64,000 bases of DNA from the NCBI RefSeq assembly GCF_031582965.1, contig NZ_CP134049.1, forward strand, positions 1,922,001 through 1,986,000, given 5' to 3'. Shown here piece by piece: positions 28,488 to 36,729 of this stretch. The number at the start of each line of letters is the position of its first letter. Position 1 is the first letter of the stretch. The stretch is from Bacillus sp. NEB1478 (GTDB taxonomy: Bacteria > Bacillota > Bacilli > Bacillales > Fictibacillaceae). Made by a program: the position numbers and the translations under genes. The notes beneath the pieces were generated by a model. It was not told where the DNA came from, searched no databases, and worked only from the letters and a program-made list of their open reading frames with translations.

Positions 28488-29585
28488 TTATAAAGTAATA
28501 TGTGCTAAATAATCTTCATTTTGTAATAATTGCTGTGCTAGATCCCTTTCTTCTTCACTTTGGAAACTGATTCTCAGAACACCGTTTAATCCTTCTCTGA
28601 CTTCCAAAATGGATATGTTTATAATACTGATTTTAGCATCAGCCAAGATCTTAGTTACTTGAGAGAGAGTCCCTACTTTATCTAATATATCAACATACAA
28701 ATCTGAAAATGGCTGAATAGCCCCTTTAGACCGCACCGGCAATCCATCCCGGAATTGTTTGGCACCGTTAAAGTAATCATAAAGTTCAGCCTGGCTGCCA
28801 TTTTCAACGTAAGTGATAACTGTATCCATTTCTTCTTTCCATTCATGTAAAAGCGAAAGCAAATGGGCTTTGTTCTGGCTGACGATATCGCTCCACATTT
28901 TAGGAGAACTTGATGCAATTCTAGTAATATCACGAAACCCACCTGCTGCTAATTGCTGTACTAATGGGTTACCTTCAGAATGATTTTTTGCGAGTCTTAC
29001 AAGACTTGAAGCAATCAAATGAGGAAAATGACTAACGATCCCTGTGAGAAAATCATGCTCTTCAGGTTTTATCGTCAAAAGCTTAGCCCTAGTCCCTTTT
29101 AGCCATTCTTTTGATTCATTCAATTTGCTTTCAGGTGTATTTGAAACAGGTGTTAACATATAGTAAGCATTTTCGAAAAGGTGTAATTTTGCACTTTCTA
29201 CACCCGTTTTATGGGACCCTGCCATTGGGTGGCCACCGATGAAGGTAATCCCTTTCTTCGCTAGTTTTTCTGCTTTTTCCATTATTGTACTTTTGGTGCT
29301 GCCTACATCCATTATCAGTGCTTTGATTGCTGGAGTAATGGAACTAATAATGTCCATTATTCTTAATGTCTCTTCGACCGGTGTAGCAATAAGGATAAGA
29401 TCTGCTGTTAAAGCATCTTGTTTCCAATCCGCAGAGATTTTATCAATAATACCTAATGAAACAGCTGTCTCACAATTTTTATTAACTACGTCATATCCAT
29501 AAATGACAGCATTGTGCTCTTTTTTAATCGTTAATGAAATCGATCCGCCTATTAATCCTACTCCAATCAGTAATACATTTTTCAT
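28488..29585 (-). CDS. tyrA: Prephenate dehydrogenase with ACT domain
   Basis: TyrA oxidises and decarboxylates prephenate to 4-hydroxyphenylpyruvate for tyrosine. The 365-residue protein has an N-terminal NAD-binding domain ([11 protein letters not shown]), a helical dimer domain with [12 protein letters not shown] and [12 protein letters not shown], and a C-terminal ACT domain (residues about 295-365, [20 protein letters not shown]) that probably binds tyrosine for feedback. It lies between aroB and aroA with short gaps. Confidence 0.96.
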   Translation of the reverse strand: MKNVLLIGVGLIGGSISLTIKKEHNAVIYGYDVVNKNCETAVSLGIIDKISADWKQDALTADLILIATPVEETLRIMDIISSITPAIKALIMDVGSTKSTIMEKAEKLAKKGITFIGGHPMAGSHKTGVESAKLHLFENAYYMLTPVSNTPESKLNESKEWLKGTRAKLLTIKPEEHDFLTGIVSHFPHLIASSLVRLAKNHSEGNPLVQQLAAGGFRDITRIASSSPKMWSDIVSQNKAHLLSLLHEWKEEMDTVITYVENGSQAELYDYFNGAKQFRDGLPVRSKGAIQPFSDLYVDILDKVGTLSQVTKILADAKISIINISILEVREGLNGVLRISFQSEEERDLAQQLLQNEDYLAHITL

Positions 29586-29600
29586 GGAAAAGCTCCTTCT

Positions 29601-30674
29601 TTACCTCTCTTGCAAAAATTCATTTAACTTTATTTCTAATTCATTTGTGGTAATGGTTGTTAAATAAGGTACACCAATGTCTTTTAAAAGAACCATATGA
29701 ATGTTACCTTTAGTGGCCTTCTTGTCTTTTTTCATTCGTTCAATTAGTGAAGGGACCGATAGATGTTTTGGCAGTGCAGGATAACCAAGTTCTCTAAACC
29801 ACACTTTCAGATCTTTACCAAGTTGAATCGTTTCTTCTTGAAGTGATAAAGCAAATAGCATTCCAAGCGCCACTGCTTCTCCATGAGTAATCCCTTTATA
29901 ATGAAGTTCTGCTTCTATTGCATGGCCAAGTGTGTGCCCGAAATTCAAGTAGGCTCTTACACCTGTTTCCCTTTCATCTTCTGTTACAACTTCATTCTTT
30001 ATCTGAATACCTCTTGTGAGAGATTTAAGTAAATGGTTCTGAGATAAGGAAAGAAATGAATACAAATTATCTCGAAGCCAATAATAAAATTCTTTGTCTG
30101 CGATTAACGAATGCTTAATAACTTCAGCGAAACCTGATCTAATTTCGTTTTCAGGCAATGAAGCAAGTAATTCTGTAGAATAGATCACTGCTTCCGGTTG
30201 ATGAAAAACACCGATCATGTTTTTTCCTATAGGATGGTTGATGCCTGTTTTTCCACCTACTGCACTATCGTGAGCAAGAATAGTCGTTGGAATTTGTATG
30301 AACCTTATTCCTCTCATATATGTGCCTGCAACAAATCCTGCGATATCTCCTATCATTCCGCCTCCTAATGCAAGGATGACCGATGTACGGTCAAGTCCTT
30401 TTTCTAAGGCAATGCTTTGACAGGAATAATAATTATCGAAGGATTTTTCACCGTCTCCTGCTTTCAATTGGACAGAATAATATGAATAATGATTTTCTAA
30501 TAATTTCTCCACGTCATTTAAATAAAGCTTTCCTACATTTTCATCTGTAATTATTAATATGTTTTTTGGAGAAGGGTCAAGTTCTTTTAAAATCGGCACT
30601 AATTGTGATATAGTGTTCTCTCCTAAATGAACAGGATAATTTTTTGATGGCGTTGTGATTGTAATGGTCTGCAT
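29601..30674 (-). CDS. aroB: 3-dehydroquinate synthase
   Basis: AroB converts DAHP to 3-dehydroquinate, the second shikimate step, using NAD and a metal ion. The 357-residue protein shows GGGMIGDIAGFVAGTYMRGI, the HDSAVGGKTGIN loop, and the metal-site segments AEVIKHSLI and NFGHTLGHAIE. The ATG at 30674 is favoured, with AGGA nine bases before; a GTG six codons earlier would overlap aroC. It begins one base after the aroC stop codon, so translational coupling is likely. Confidence 0.96.
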   Translation of the reverse strand: MQTITITTPSKNYPVHLGENTISQLVPILKELDPSPKNILIITDENVGKLYLNDVEKLLENHYSYYSVQLKAGDGEKSFDNYYSCQSIALEKGLDRTSVILALGGGMIGDIAGFVAGTYMRGIRFIQIPTTILAHDSAVGGKTGINHPIGKNMIGVFHQPEAVIYSTELLASLPENEIRSGFAEVIKHSLIADKEFYYWLRDNLYSFLSLSQNHLLKSLTRGIQIKNEVVTEDERETGVRAYLNFGHTLGHAIEAELHYKGITHGEAVALGMLFALSLQEETIQLGKDLKVWFRELGYPALPKHLSVPSLIERMKKDKKATKGNIHMVLLKDIGVPYLTTITTNELEIKLNEFLQER

Positions 30675-30675
30675 T

Positions 30676-31845
30676 CTAAAACGTCCTAGCACGTTCTTGA
30701 TGCTGTGTGATATTTTTCTTAATGGCTTCCATATTGTCTAAACCAAACTGTTCTACAACTGCTTTAGCAAGTTCCCATGCAACTACTGATTCTGCAACAA
30801 CACTTGCTGCTGGAACCGCACAGCTGTCAGATCGTTCAATACTTGCTGCAAAAGCTTCTTTAGTTTCAATATCAACACTTTGCAACGGTTTGTATAAAGT
30901 TGGGATTGGCTTCATAACGCCCCTTACAACAACAGGCATCCCAGTTGTCATTCCACCTTCAAATCCACCAGCGTTATTTGATTTTCTCGTATAGCCATGT
31001 TCAATATCCCATTTAATTTCATCATGCACTTCACTGCCAGGTTTTCGCGCTGCTTCAAAGCCAATACCAATTTCAACACCTTTAAATGCATTGATGCTCA
31101 TAACTGCTGCAGCTAATTTTGCGTCAAGTTTCTTGTCATAATGGGTATAGCTTCCGACACTGACTGGCATTCCTTCAGCAATTACTTCGACTACGCCTCC
31201 AATTGAATCCCCATTCTCTTTTGCGGTATCAATTGCTTCCATCATCTTTTTGCCAGCTTGCTCATCTAAACATCTTACTGGTGATTCTTCTGTAATACTG
31301 CGTAATTCGTTAATATTTTCATAATTCGTTTCATTAGCTTTAATACCGCCTATTTCGAGTACATGCCCTCCGATTTGAACACCGAGTTCACTTAAAATTT
31401 TCTTAGCAACTGCTCCTGCAGCAACTCTAACTGTAGTCTCTCTTGCTGATGAACGCTCCAGCACATTCCTCATATCTCTATGGTTATATTTAATTGCACC
31501 ATTTAAGTCAGCATGACCTGGACGAGGACGCGATATCACCCGTTTCACTTCTGTTTGATCATCTTCTAAAGGTTCAGCACCCATGATTTTTGTCCAGTGA
31601 GTAAAATCCTTGTTCTCTACTGCAAGCGTAATGGGTGATCCTAAAGTTACACCATGCCTGACTCCACTTAAAATTTGTACCTGATCTTTTTCTATTTGCA
31701 TTCTGCGGCCTCGGCCATGTCCTTTTTGTCTTCTAGCCAGCTCTTCGTTAATGTCTTCTGCTAAAAGAGGCAGTCCCGCAGGTACACCCTCAATAATTGT
31801 TGTTAATTGCGGACCATGTGATTCTCCTGCAGTTAAATATCTCAT
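30676..31845 (-). CDS. aroC: Chorismate synthase
   Basis: AroC removes phosphate from EPSP to give chorismate and needs reduced FMN. The 389-residue protein has the family signatures GESHGPQL near the start, [37 protein letters not shown] and the later [16 protein letters not shown]. It is the first gene of the operon and is called aroF in B. subtilis. AGGAGG lies ahead of the ATG. The tyrosine T-box begins about 25 bases upstream. Confidence 0.97.
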   Translation of the reverse strand: MRYLTAGESHGPQLTTIIEGVPAGLPLLAEDINEELARRQKGHGRGRRMQIEKDQVQILSGVRHGVTLGSPITLAVENKDFTHWTKIMGAEPLEDDQTEVKRVISRPRPGHADLNGAIKYNHRDMRNVLERSSARETTVRVAAGAVAKKILSELGVQIGGHVLEIGGIKANETNYENINELRSITEESPVRCLDEQAGKKMMEAIDTAKENGDSIGGVVEVIAEGMPVSVGSYTHYDKKLDAKLAAAVMSINAFKGVEIGIGFEAARKPGSEVHDEIKWDIEHGYTRKSNNAGGFEGGMTTGMPVVVRGVMKPIPTLYKPLQSVDIETKEAFAASIERSDSCAVPAASVVAESVVAWELAKAVVEQFGLDNMEAIKKNITQHQERARTF

Positions 31846-31870
31846 TTCACATTCCTCCTGTTTGAAAGTA

Positions 31871-32073
31871 CAAAAAAATCCCTGCTAATAGCAGGGACGA
31901 ATATATCGCGTTACCACCCTAACAGCAAAGCATAGGCTTTGCCACCTTCATTGAAATAACGGATAATCCGGCTTATATATAAGCAGCTCCAGAATTGTAA
32001 TTCATGAAAGGTTATGTACTGATTCGCACCACCATCAGCTCTCTAAAACAGGGAACCCGTTCATTACTGTTTT
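31871..32073 (-). promoter_or_regulatory. T-box leader, tyrosine specifier, of the aro operon
   Basis: On the minus strand the leader carries the T-box sequence AGGGTGGTAACGCG (31920-31907), a terminator formed by TCCCTGCTATTAGCAGGGA plus seven Ts, and a stem I with AGAGAGC and CTGGAGC. The specifier in GAATTACAATTCTGG reads TAC at 31999-31997, a tyrosine codon. Uncharged tRNA-Tyr would let transcription reach aroC-aroB-tyrA-aroA. Confidence 0.9.
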
Positions 32074-32239
32074 TCTATCATAGCGTTTTAACGATATAAA
32101 GTTATAGACAGTTTTAACACGTTGAAGCGTTGTTGTAAAGAAATTTCAAACGCTTGTTTAAAAATTTACATTACACTACTATATTCGTCAATAAATAGAA
32201 AAAAGATTATGTAAAAAGTAAAAAAATTTAATTATGCCC

Positions 32240-32268
32240 TTGACTTTCTAACGAATACCCTTTAAAGT
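32240..32268 (+). promoter_or_regulatory. Candidate promoter for the DAHP synthase gene
   Basis: TTGACT (32240-32245), a 17-base spacer and TAAAGT (32263-32268) lie about 135 bases before the GTG start. The leader between contains small hairpins such as CGCTTTAAAGCG but no class of riboswitch that I recognise. The stretch 32080-32239 shows nothing else certain. Confidence 0.55.
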
Positions 32269-32404
32269 TACAAACAATACTTTATGAGATACACGCTTTA
32301 AAGCGCGAAAGTGCCCAGTTGATAATTTTGATAAATGCTAAGCCTATTTGCGACCGCTTTAATAGGATCTAAAAAACAGAGATATATTATGAGGAGGAAA
32401 CGCT

Positions 32405-33487
32405 GTGTCAAACGAATTGGATGTATTAAGAACTCAAATGGATGATGTTACTCTTAAAATTTTAAAACTCTTAAATGAGCGCGGTGACATTGCTCAACAG
32501 ATCGGTAAATTAAAAGAAATGCAAGGTGTTAAACGTTTTGACCCGGTAAGGGAAAGAAATCTTTTGGATTTAATCGCTTCTCATAATGATGGACCATTCG
32601 AAACATCGACGGTTCAGCATATTTTCAAACAAATCTTCAAAGCAAGTTTAGAACTTCAAAAAGATGATAACCGAAAAGCCTTACTCGTTTCCCGTAAAAA
32701 GAAACCTGAAGATACAATTGTTAATGTAAAAGGTGAAAAGATTGGTGACGGAAACCCTCACTTCATTATGGGACCATGTGCTGTTGAAAGCTACGAACAA
32801 GTAAAACAAGTCGCCGAAGTAATTGCTGGAAAAGGATTAACATTAATCCGCGGCGGTGCTTACAAGCCGCGTACTTCTCCATATGACTTCCAAGGACTCG
32901 GTCTTGAGGGTCTAAAGATTTTACGTAAAGTAGCCGATGAGCACCAGCTTGCAGTTGTTAGTGAAATTTTAAATCCAAATGATATTGAAACTGCACTTGA
33001 TTATGTTGATGTAATCCAAATCGGCGCTCGTAACATGCAAAACTTCGATCTATTAAGAGCAGCGGGTTCTGTAAATAAACCTGTCCTTCTTAAACGTGGC
33101 CTCGCAGCAACAATCGAAGAATTCATGTACGCTGCTGAATACATTTTAGCACAAGGCAACAGCCAAATCATCCTTTGTGAACGTGGTATTCGTACTTATG
33201 AACGTGCTACGCGTAACACATTAGATATTTCTGCTGTTCCTATCTTAAAGAAAGAAACGCATCTTCCGGTTGTTGTAGACGTTACTCACTCAACAGGAAG
33301 AAAGGATCTACTCTTACCAGCTGCTAAAGCTGCAATGGCTATCGGCGCAGATGCTGTAATGGCTGAAGTACATCCAGATCCAGCAGTAGCATTATCTGAT
33401 TCTGCTCAGCAAATGGATATCCCAGAGTTCCATGAGTTCATGGATGCATTATTGAGTAAAGAAAAGATGAAATACATTCACCAATAA
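32405..33487 (+). CDS. aroG: Chorismate mutase-DAHP synthase fusion
   Basis: This 360-residue protein makes DAHP, the first shikimate intermediate, and also isomerises chorismate to prephenate. Residues 1-90 are an AroQ chorismate mutase domain ([23 protein letters not shown]), and residues about 105-355 a DAHP synthase barrel ([42 protein letters not shown]). It is AroA(G) of Bacillus, where the mutase domain also senses prephenate and chorismate. The start is GTG after AGGAGG. The fusion supplies the mutase step that the nearby operon lacks. Confidence 0.95.
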   Translation: MSNELDVLRTQMDDVTLKILKLLNERGDIAQQIGKLKEMQGVKRFDPVRERNLLDLIASHNDGPFETSTVQHIFKQIFKASLELQKDDNRKALLVSRKKKPEDTIVNVKGEKIGDGNPHFIMGPCAVESYEQVKQVAEVIAGKGLTLIRGGAYKPRTSPYDFQGLGLEGLKILRKVADEHQLAVVSEILNPNDIETALDYVDVIQIGARNMQNFDLLRAAGSVNKPVLLKRGLAATIEEFMYAAEYILAQGNSQIILCERGIRTYERATRNTLDISAVPILKKETHLPVVVDVTHSTGRKDLLLPAAKAAMAIGADAVMAEVHPDPAVALSDSAQQMDIPEFHEFMDALLSKEKMKYIHQ

Positions 33488-33512
33488 ACTGACAATTTCA
33501 TTAATTTTTATA

Positions 33513-33544
33513 AAAAAAGACATGCTTCTATGCATGTCTTTTTT
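33513..33544 (+). terminator. Intrinsic terminator after the DAHP synthase gene
   Basis: AAAAAAGACATGC and GCATGTCTTTTTT form a stem with a six-base loop and a following T-run. Confidence 0.9.
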
Positions 33545-33595
33545 CTTTATTTATAAGGCTGCATGGGTTATAGACAGAAAATACTTAACTTTATT

Positions 33596-33635
33596 AATAT
33601 TTCAACTTCTTAGAATTTCCTTGAAGTTGAATATT
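33596..33635. promoter_or_regulatory. Inverted repeat upstream of the peptide transporter
   Basis: AATATTTCAACTTC and GAAGTTGAATATT are near-perfect arms about 13 bases apart, 53 bp before the start of the transporter gene. It may be an operator or leader hairpin; no U-tract follows, so a terminator is less likely. Confidence 0.45.
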
Positions 33636-33687
33636 TAGTTAATTATAATTATTTGTGTTCGACAAAAAACGACAGGAGTGAAAACTA

Positions 33688-35069
33688 TTGGAAGCAGCAT
33701 TAACAGATGGAAAAACAACTAAAAAACATCCCCGTGGTTTATATCTCTTGTTCATTACAGAGATGTGGGAAAGATATAGTTATTATGGAATGCGAGCTGT
33801 ATTAGTCCTCTACCTCACTACTGCCTTAGTTAGTGGCGGTCTCGGGATGGATCCTGCAAAAGCAATGATGTTATACGGGTTTTACACGGGTGCGGTCTAC
33901 TTTACCCCTTTATTAGGAGGCTGGTTAACAGATAAGTTCATGGGACTTAGAACTGCCATTACAATTGGCGGTATTACAATGGCACTCGGTGATTTTTCAA
34001 TGTTTGCCTTTGATTCAAAAACAGGGGTTTATCTTGGACTTTTCTTACTTATTATAGGTAACGGATTTTTCAAACCAAACATCTCTACGTTAGTTGGAGA
34101 ATTGTACCCAGATCGAAATGACAAGCGCAAAGATGCGGCGTTCACCATTTTTTATATGGGAATAAATTTAGGTGCGTTTTTTGCTCCTCTTATCGCTGGT
34201 TATTTAGCTGAAGACTTATTCCATTTTACTGATACTGATGGAATCGAACATTTTGGATTTCAATATGCTTTTCTAGCCTCATCAATTGGTATGATGATTG
34301 GTCAAATTATCTTTAATGTTTTCAGTCGAAAATATTTAGGTGATACTGGAACAAAGCCGATGAGAGCCCAAACAGCTACACCTGAAGGGACAACGGAACC
34401 TTTAACAAAAAAGGAAAAGCAGCGTACACTTGGACTAATCTTAGTGGCATGTTTCGTCGTTTTCTTCTGGGCAGGTTTTGAACAAGCAGGAAGCTCATTT
34501 ACGCTATATACTCAAAAATTTTAGATCGGAATGTTTTTGGCTATACAGTGCCAACTTCTTGGTTCCAATCCATTAATCCATTATTCATCATAATTTTAGC
34601 ACCAATGCTCTCAGCTTTTTGGTATAGACTATCAAATACTCCTAGAGGAGACTTAAAAGCTACTACGAAAATGGCATTTGGAATGATTTTATTAGGATTA
34701 GGGTTTTTAGTACTCATTCCTGCAGTCCTGCAAACCGGCAGTGATGAATCTAACATTACCATTAAAGCAAACATGTTATTTATTATTGTGACTTATTTAT
34801 TTCATACAATTGGTGAGCTTTTCTTATCGCCGGTTGGATTATCTTTAGTAAATAAAGTGTCTCCTGTAAAAATTGCATCTCTTATGATGGGAGTTTGGTT
34901 GTTTAGTTCAGCGGTTGCTAACTTTGTATCCGGAAAACTAGCAGCTCTCACCCACTCTCTTGGCTATTTGGAAATTTTCTTAGTTATTGGAGTAGCGGCT
35001 TTTGTATTGGGATTAATTCTTCTATTGGTATCTAAAAAACTCCATGGTATGCTTTTTAATGAAGAATGA
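33688..35069 (+). pseudogene. Peptide MFS (POT/PTR family) transporter, frameshifted
   Basis: The two frames together encode about 460 residues of a proton-coupled di/tripeptide transporter, DtpT/YclF-like. The first frame (33688-34524) starts MEAALTDGKTTKKHPRGLYL and holds the family motif ITEMWERYSYYGMRAVLVLY; it stops after TLYTQKF. The second (to 35069) continues exactly where the family continues, DRNVFGYTVPTSWFQSINP, in the -1 frame and with no start of its own. A single lost T in the A5-T4 run at 34514-34522 explains it. It may be a true inactivating mutation or a sequencing error. Start is TTG after GACAGGAG. Confidence 0.85.
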
Positions 35070-35078
35070 CAAAAAAAG

Positions 35079-35111
35079 ACTGACCTTAAAGTATAAACTT
35101 TGAGGTCAGCC
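35079..35111 (+). terminator. Terminator after the peptide transporter
   Basis: ACTGACCTTAAAGT and ACTTTGAGGTCAG form the stem with ATAA between, followed by CCTTTTTT. Confidence 0.85.
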
Positions 35112-35182
35112 TTTTTTCTAGTTTTAAACAGGGAATGCCATTTAGGGATATGGCATTGACGTTTTTTGTAAGTTTATGTCAG

Positions 35183-35289
35183 TTCGGGAGTATATGAGTA
35201 AAATTCGGTGGAATATTGGTATTTCTCGGTGGTTTATAACCAAAACCTGTTGAATTATTTCCAATACTCGTTGGATTAGCGAGTCCTGA
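35183..35289. repeat. Degenerate tandem array, about 21-22-bp period
   Basis: Successive units begin TTCGGGAG (35183), TTCGGTGGAATATTGG (35204), CTCGGTGGTTTATAACC (35225), CTGTTGAATTATTTCC (35247) and TCGTTGGATTAGCG (35268). The spacing is 21 to 22 bases and the conserved part is TCGGTGG or a variant. A separate inverted repeat, AATGCCAT and ATGGCATT, lies at 35134-35157 between this array and the transporter terminator. Confidence 0.55.
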
Positions 35290-35303
35290 CTTTTGATTTT
35301 TGT

Positions 35304-35504
35304 TTAACCTTCGAAATATTCTTTGTAGTACCCCCCTACTTTGCCTGAGTTATCAACAACAAAGTAGAACTCTTCCGTTTCATTTTTTAATTCATACATT
35401 TTACCAGCAGTTAATGCCCGGTCTACCATATATTTCTCTGCATTTGTATGTACGCATTTAATTTCTCTAATTGTCGGCCGCTCTGCCCATTCTAAATGAA
35501 TCAT
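35304..35504 (-). CDS. Small conserved protein, DUF6501-like
   Basis: This 66-residue protein (starting MIHLEWAERPTIREIKCVHT and ending VGGYYKEYFEG) looks like the small DUF6501 family of Bacilli, of unknown function; I am fairly but not fully sure of the family. It is compact and predicted to be mostly beta. An AGGAGTG site precedes the ATG. It stands alone, divergent from the quinone oxidoreductase. Confidence 0.7.
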   Translation of the reverse strand: MIHLEWAERPTIREIKCVHTNAEKYMVDRALTAGKMYELKNETEEFYFVVDNSGKVGGYYKEYFEG

Positions 35505-35680
35505 AATCGGATCACTCCTGTTTCAATTTTGTCTTTTGTAGAACTTGTTCTATTCAAATTCTAATGTGGCAAAGGGTTCTATGTCAAATAAGGTAATTCA
35601 TTAGTCTATTTCATAGCCAAAGTCACTTGAAAATGGTTACAATAATAATGAAATCAGACATCTATGAATGGAGAATGAAA

Positions 35681-36643
35681 ATGAAAGCACTCGTATTTGA
35701 TAAATTTGGCGGCTCAGATGTATTAAAATATCGTGAAATAGCAGATCCTTCTATTGGAACAGATGATCTTTTGTTAGAAATGAAAGCAATCGGTTTAAAT
35801 TATGCAGACGTATATAGACGTAAAGGCAACTATCACTTAGAAGGTCAGCCACCTTACTTACTTGGTTATGAAGGTGCTGGTATCGTAAAACAAGTAGGAA
35901 AAAATGTACAGGATATCAAAATTGGTGATCGTATAGCGTTTGCGGATGTACCTTCAGCAAATGCCGAATTAGTCGTTGTTCCAAAAGAAAAGGCAATTCC
36001 CATTCCAGGTGGTGTTTCTTTTGAAGCAGCATCATCCCTCTTACTTCAAGGTCTTACTGCACATTATTTAACAAAAGATAGTTTTTCCATTAAGCAAAAA
36101 AGCCTTGCCGTCGTTCATGCTGCTGCAGGTGGTGTTGGCCAGATCCTTATTCAAATCATTAAGATATTAGGCGGCGATGTAATCGGTCTAACTTCCTCAG
36201 AAGATAAACGTGAAAAAGCCTTATCAGCTGGAGCCGATAAGGTTTTCCTTTATAAAGAAGAATGGAAAAAGGAAATTATGAAATACACATCAGAAAAAGG
36301 TGTAGATGTCGTATATGAATCAGTTGGTTCCACAATAATGGATAGTTTTGATGTTACCCGGGTAGGTGGGACTGTAGTGTTTTTTGGTATGGCAGGCGGA
36401 GATCCTGTTAAAATTGATCCTCGAATGCTGATGGACACCTCTAAAACCTTAACTGGCGGAGACCTTTGGAATGTACTGACATCACATGAGGAACGAGTAA
36501 AACGTTCTCAAGAATTGTTTGAGTGGGTAAAAAGCGGAAAATTAAATCTTTTGCATACTGTCTTCCCATTAAAAGATGGTGGAGCAGCACATGATTATAT
36601 AGAAAGCAGAAAAAGCACAGGGAAAATATTGCTTATTCCTTAA
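35681..36643 (+). CDS. Zinc-free quinone oxidoreductase (medium-chain reductase family)
   Basis: The 320-residue protein starts MKALVFDKFGGSDVLKYREI and has the catalytic-domain segment GLNYADVYRRKG and a Rossmann motif HAAAGGVGQILIQIIK near residue 140. Those are typical of NADPH-dependent quinone oxidoreductases without the structural or catalytic zinc cysteines. It probably reduces quinones or enones in the cytosol. The ATG at 35681 has GGAG at good spacing; in-frame starts up to 18 codons earlier lack one. It is a single gene. Confidence 0.88.
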   Translation: MKALVFDKFGGSDVLKYREIADPSIGTDDLLLEMKAIGLNYADVYRRKGNYHLEGQPPYLLGYEGAGIVKQVGKNVQDIKIGDRIAFADVPSANAELVVVPKEKAIPIPGGVSFEAASSLLLQGLTAHYLTKDSFSIKQKSLAVVHAAAGGVGQILIQIIKILGGDVIGLTSSEDKREKALSAGADKVFLYKEEWKKEIMKYTSEKGVDVVYESVGSTIMDSFDVTRVGGTVVFFGMAGGDPVKIDPRMLMDTSKTLTGGDLWNVLTSHEERVKRSQELFEWVKSGKLNLLHTVFPLKDGGAAHDYIESRKSTGKILLIP

Positions 36644-36693
36644 ACAAGGATTATAGGATTCTTTGAGTGAAAAAAGCGATAAAAAGAAGAATA

Positions 36694-36716
36694 AAGCGGC
36701 TGGATTTTAGCCGCTT
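36694..36716 (-). terminator. Intrinsic terminator after metE
   Basis: AAGCGGCT and AGCCGCTT flank a seven-base loop. The minus-strand transcript of metE would end here; it may also serve the convergent oxidoreductase gene. Confidence 0.75.
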
Positions 36717-36729
36717 CATTTAATTGAAC

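Noticed and set aside
34514..34524. Programmed -1 frameshift in the peptide transporter
   Set aside because: AAA-TTT does not fit the X-XXY-YYZ slippery pattern, no strong downstream structure was seen, and a simple one-base deletion explains the break.
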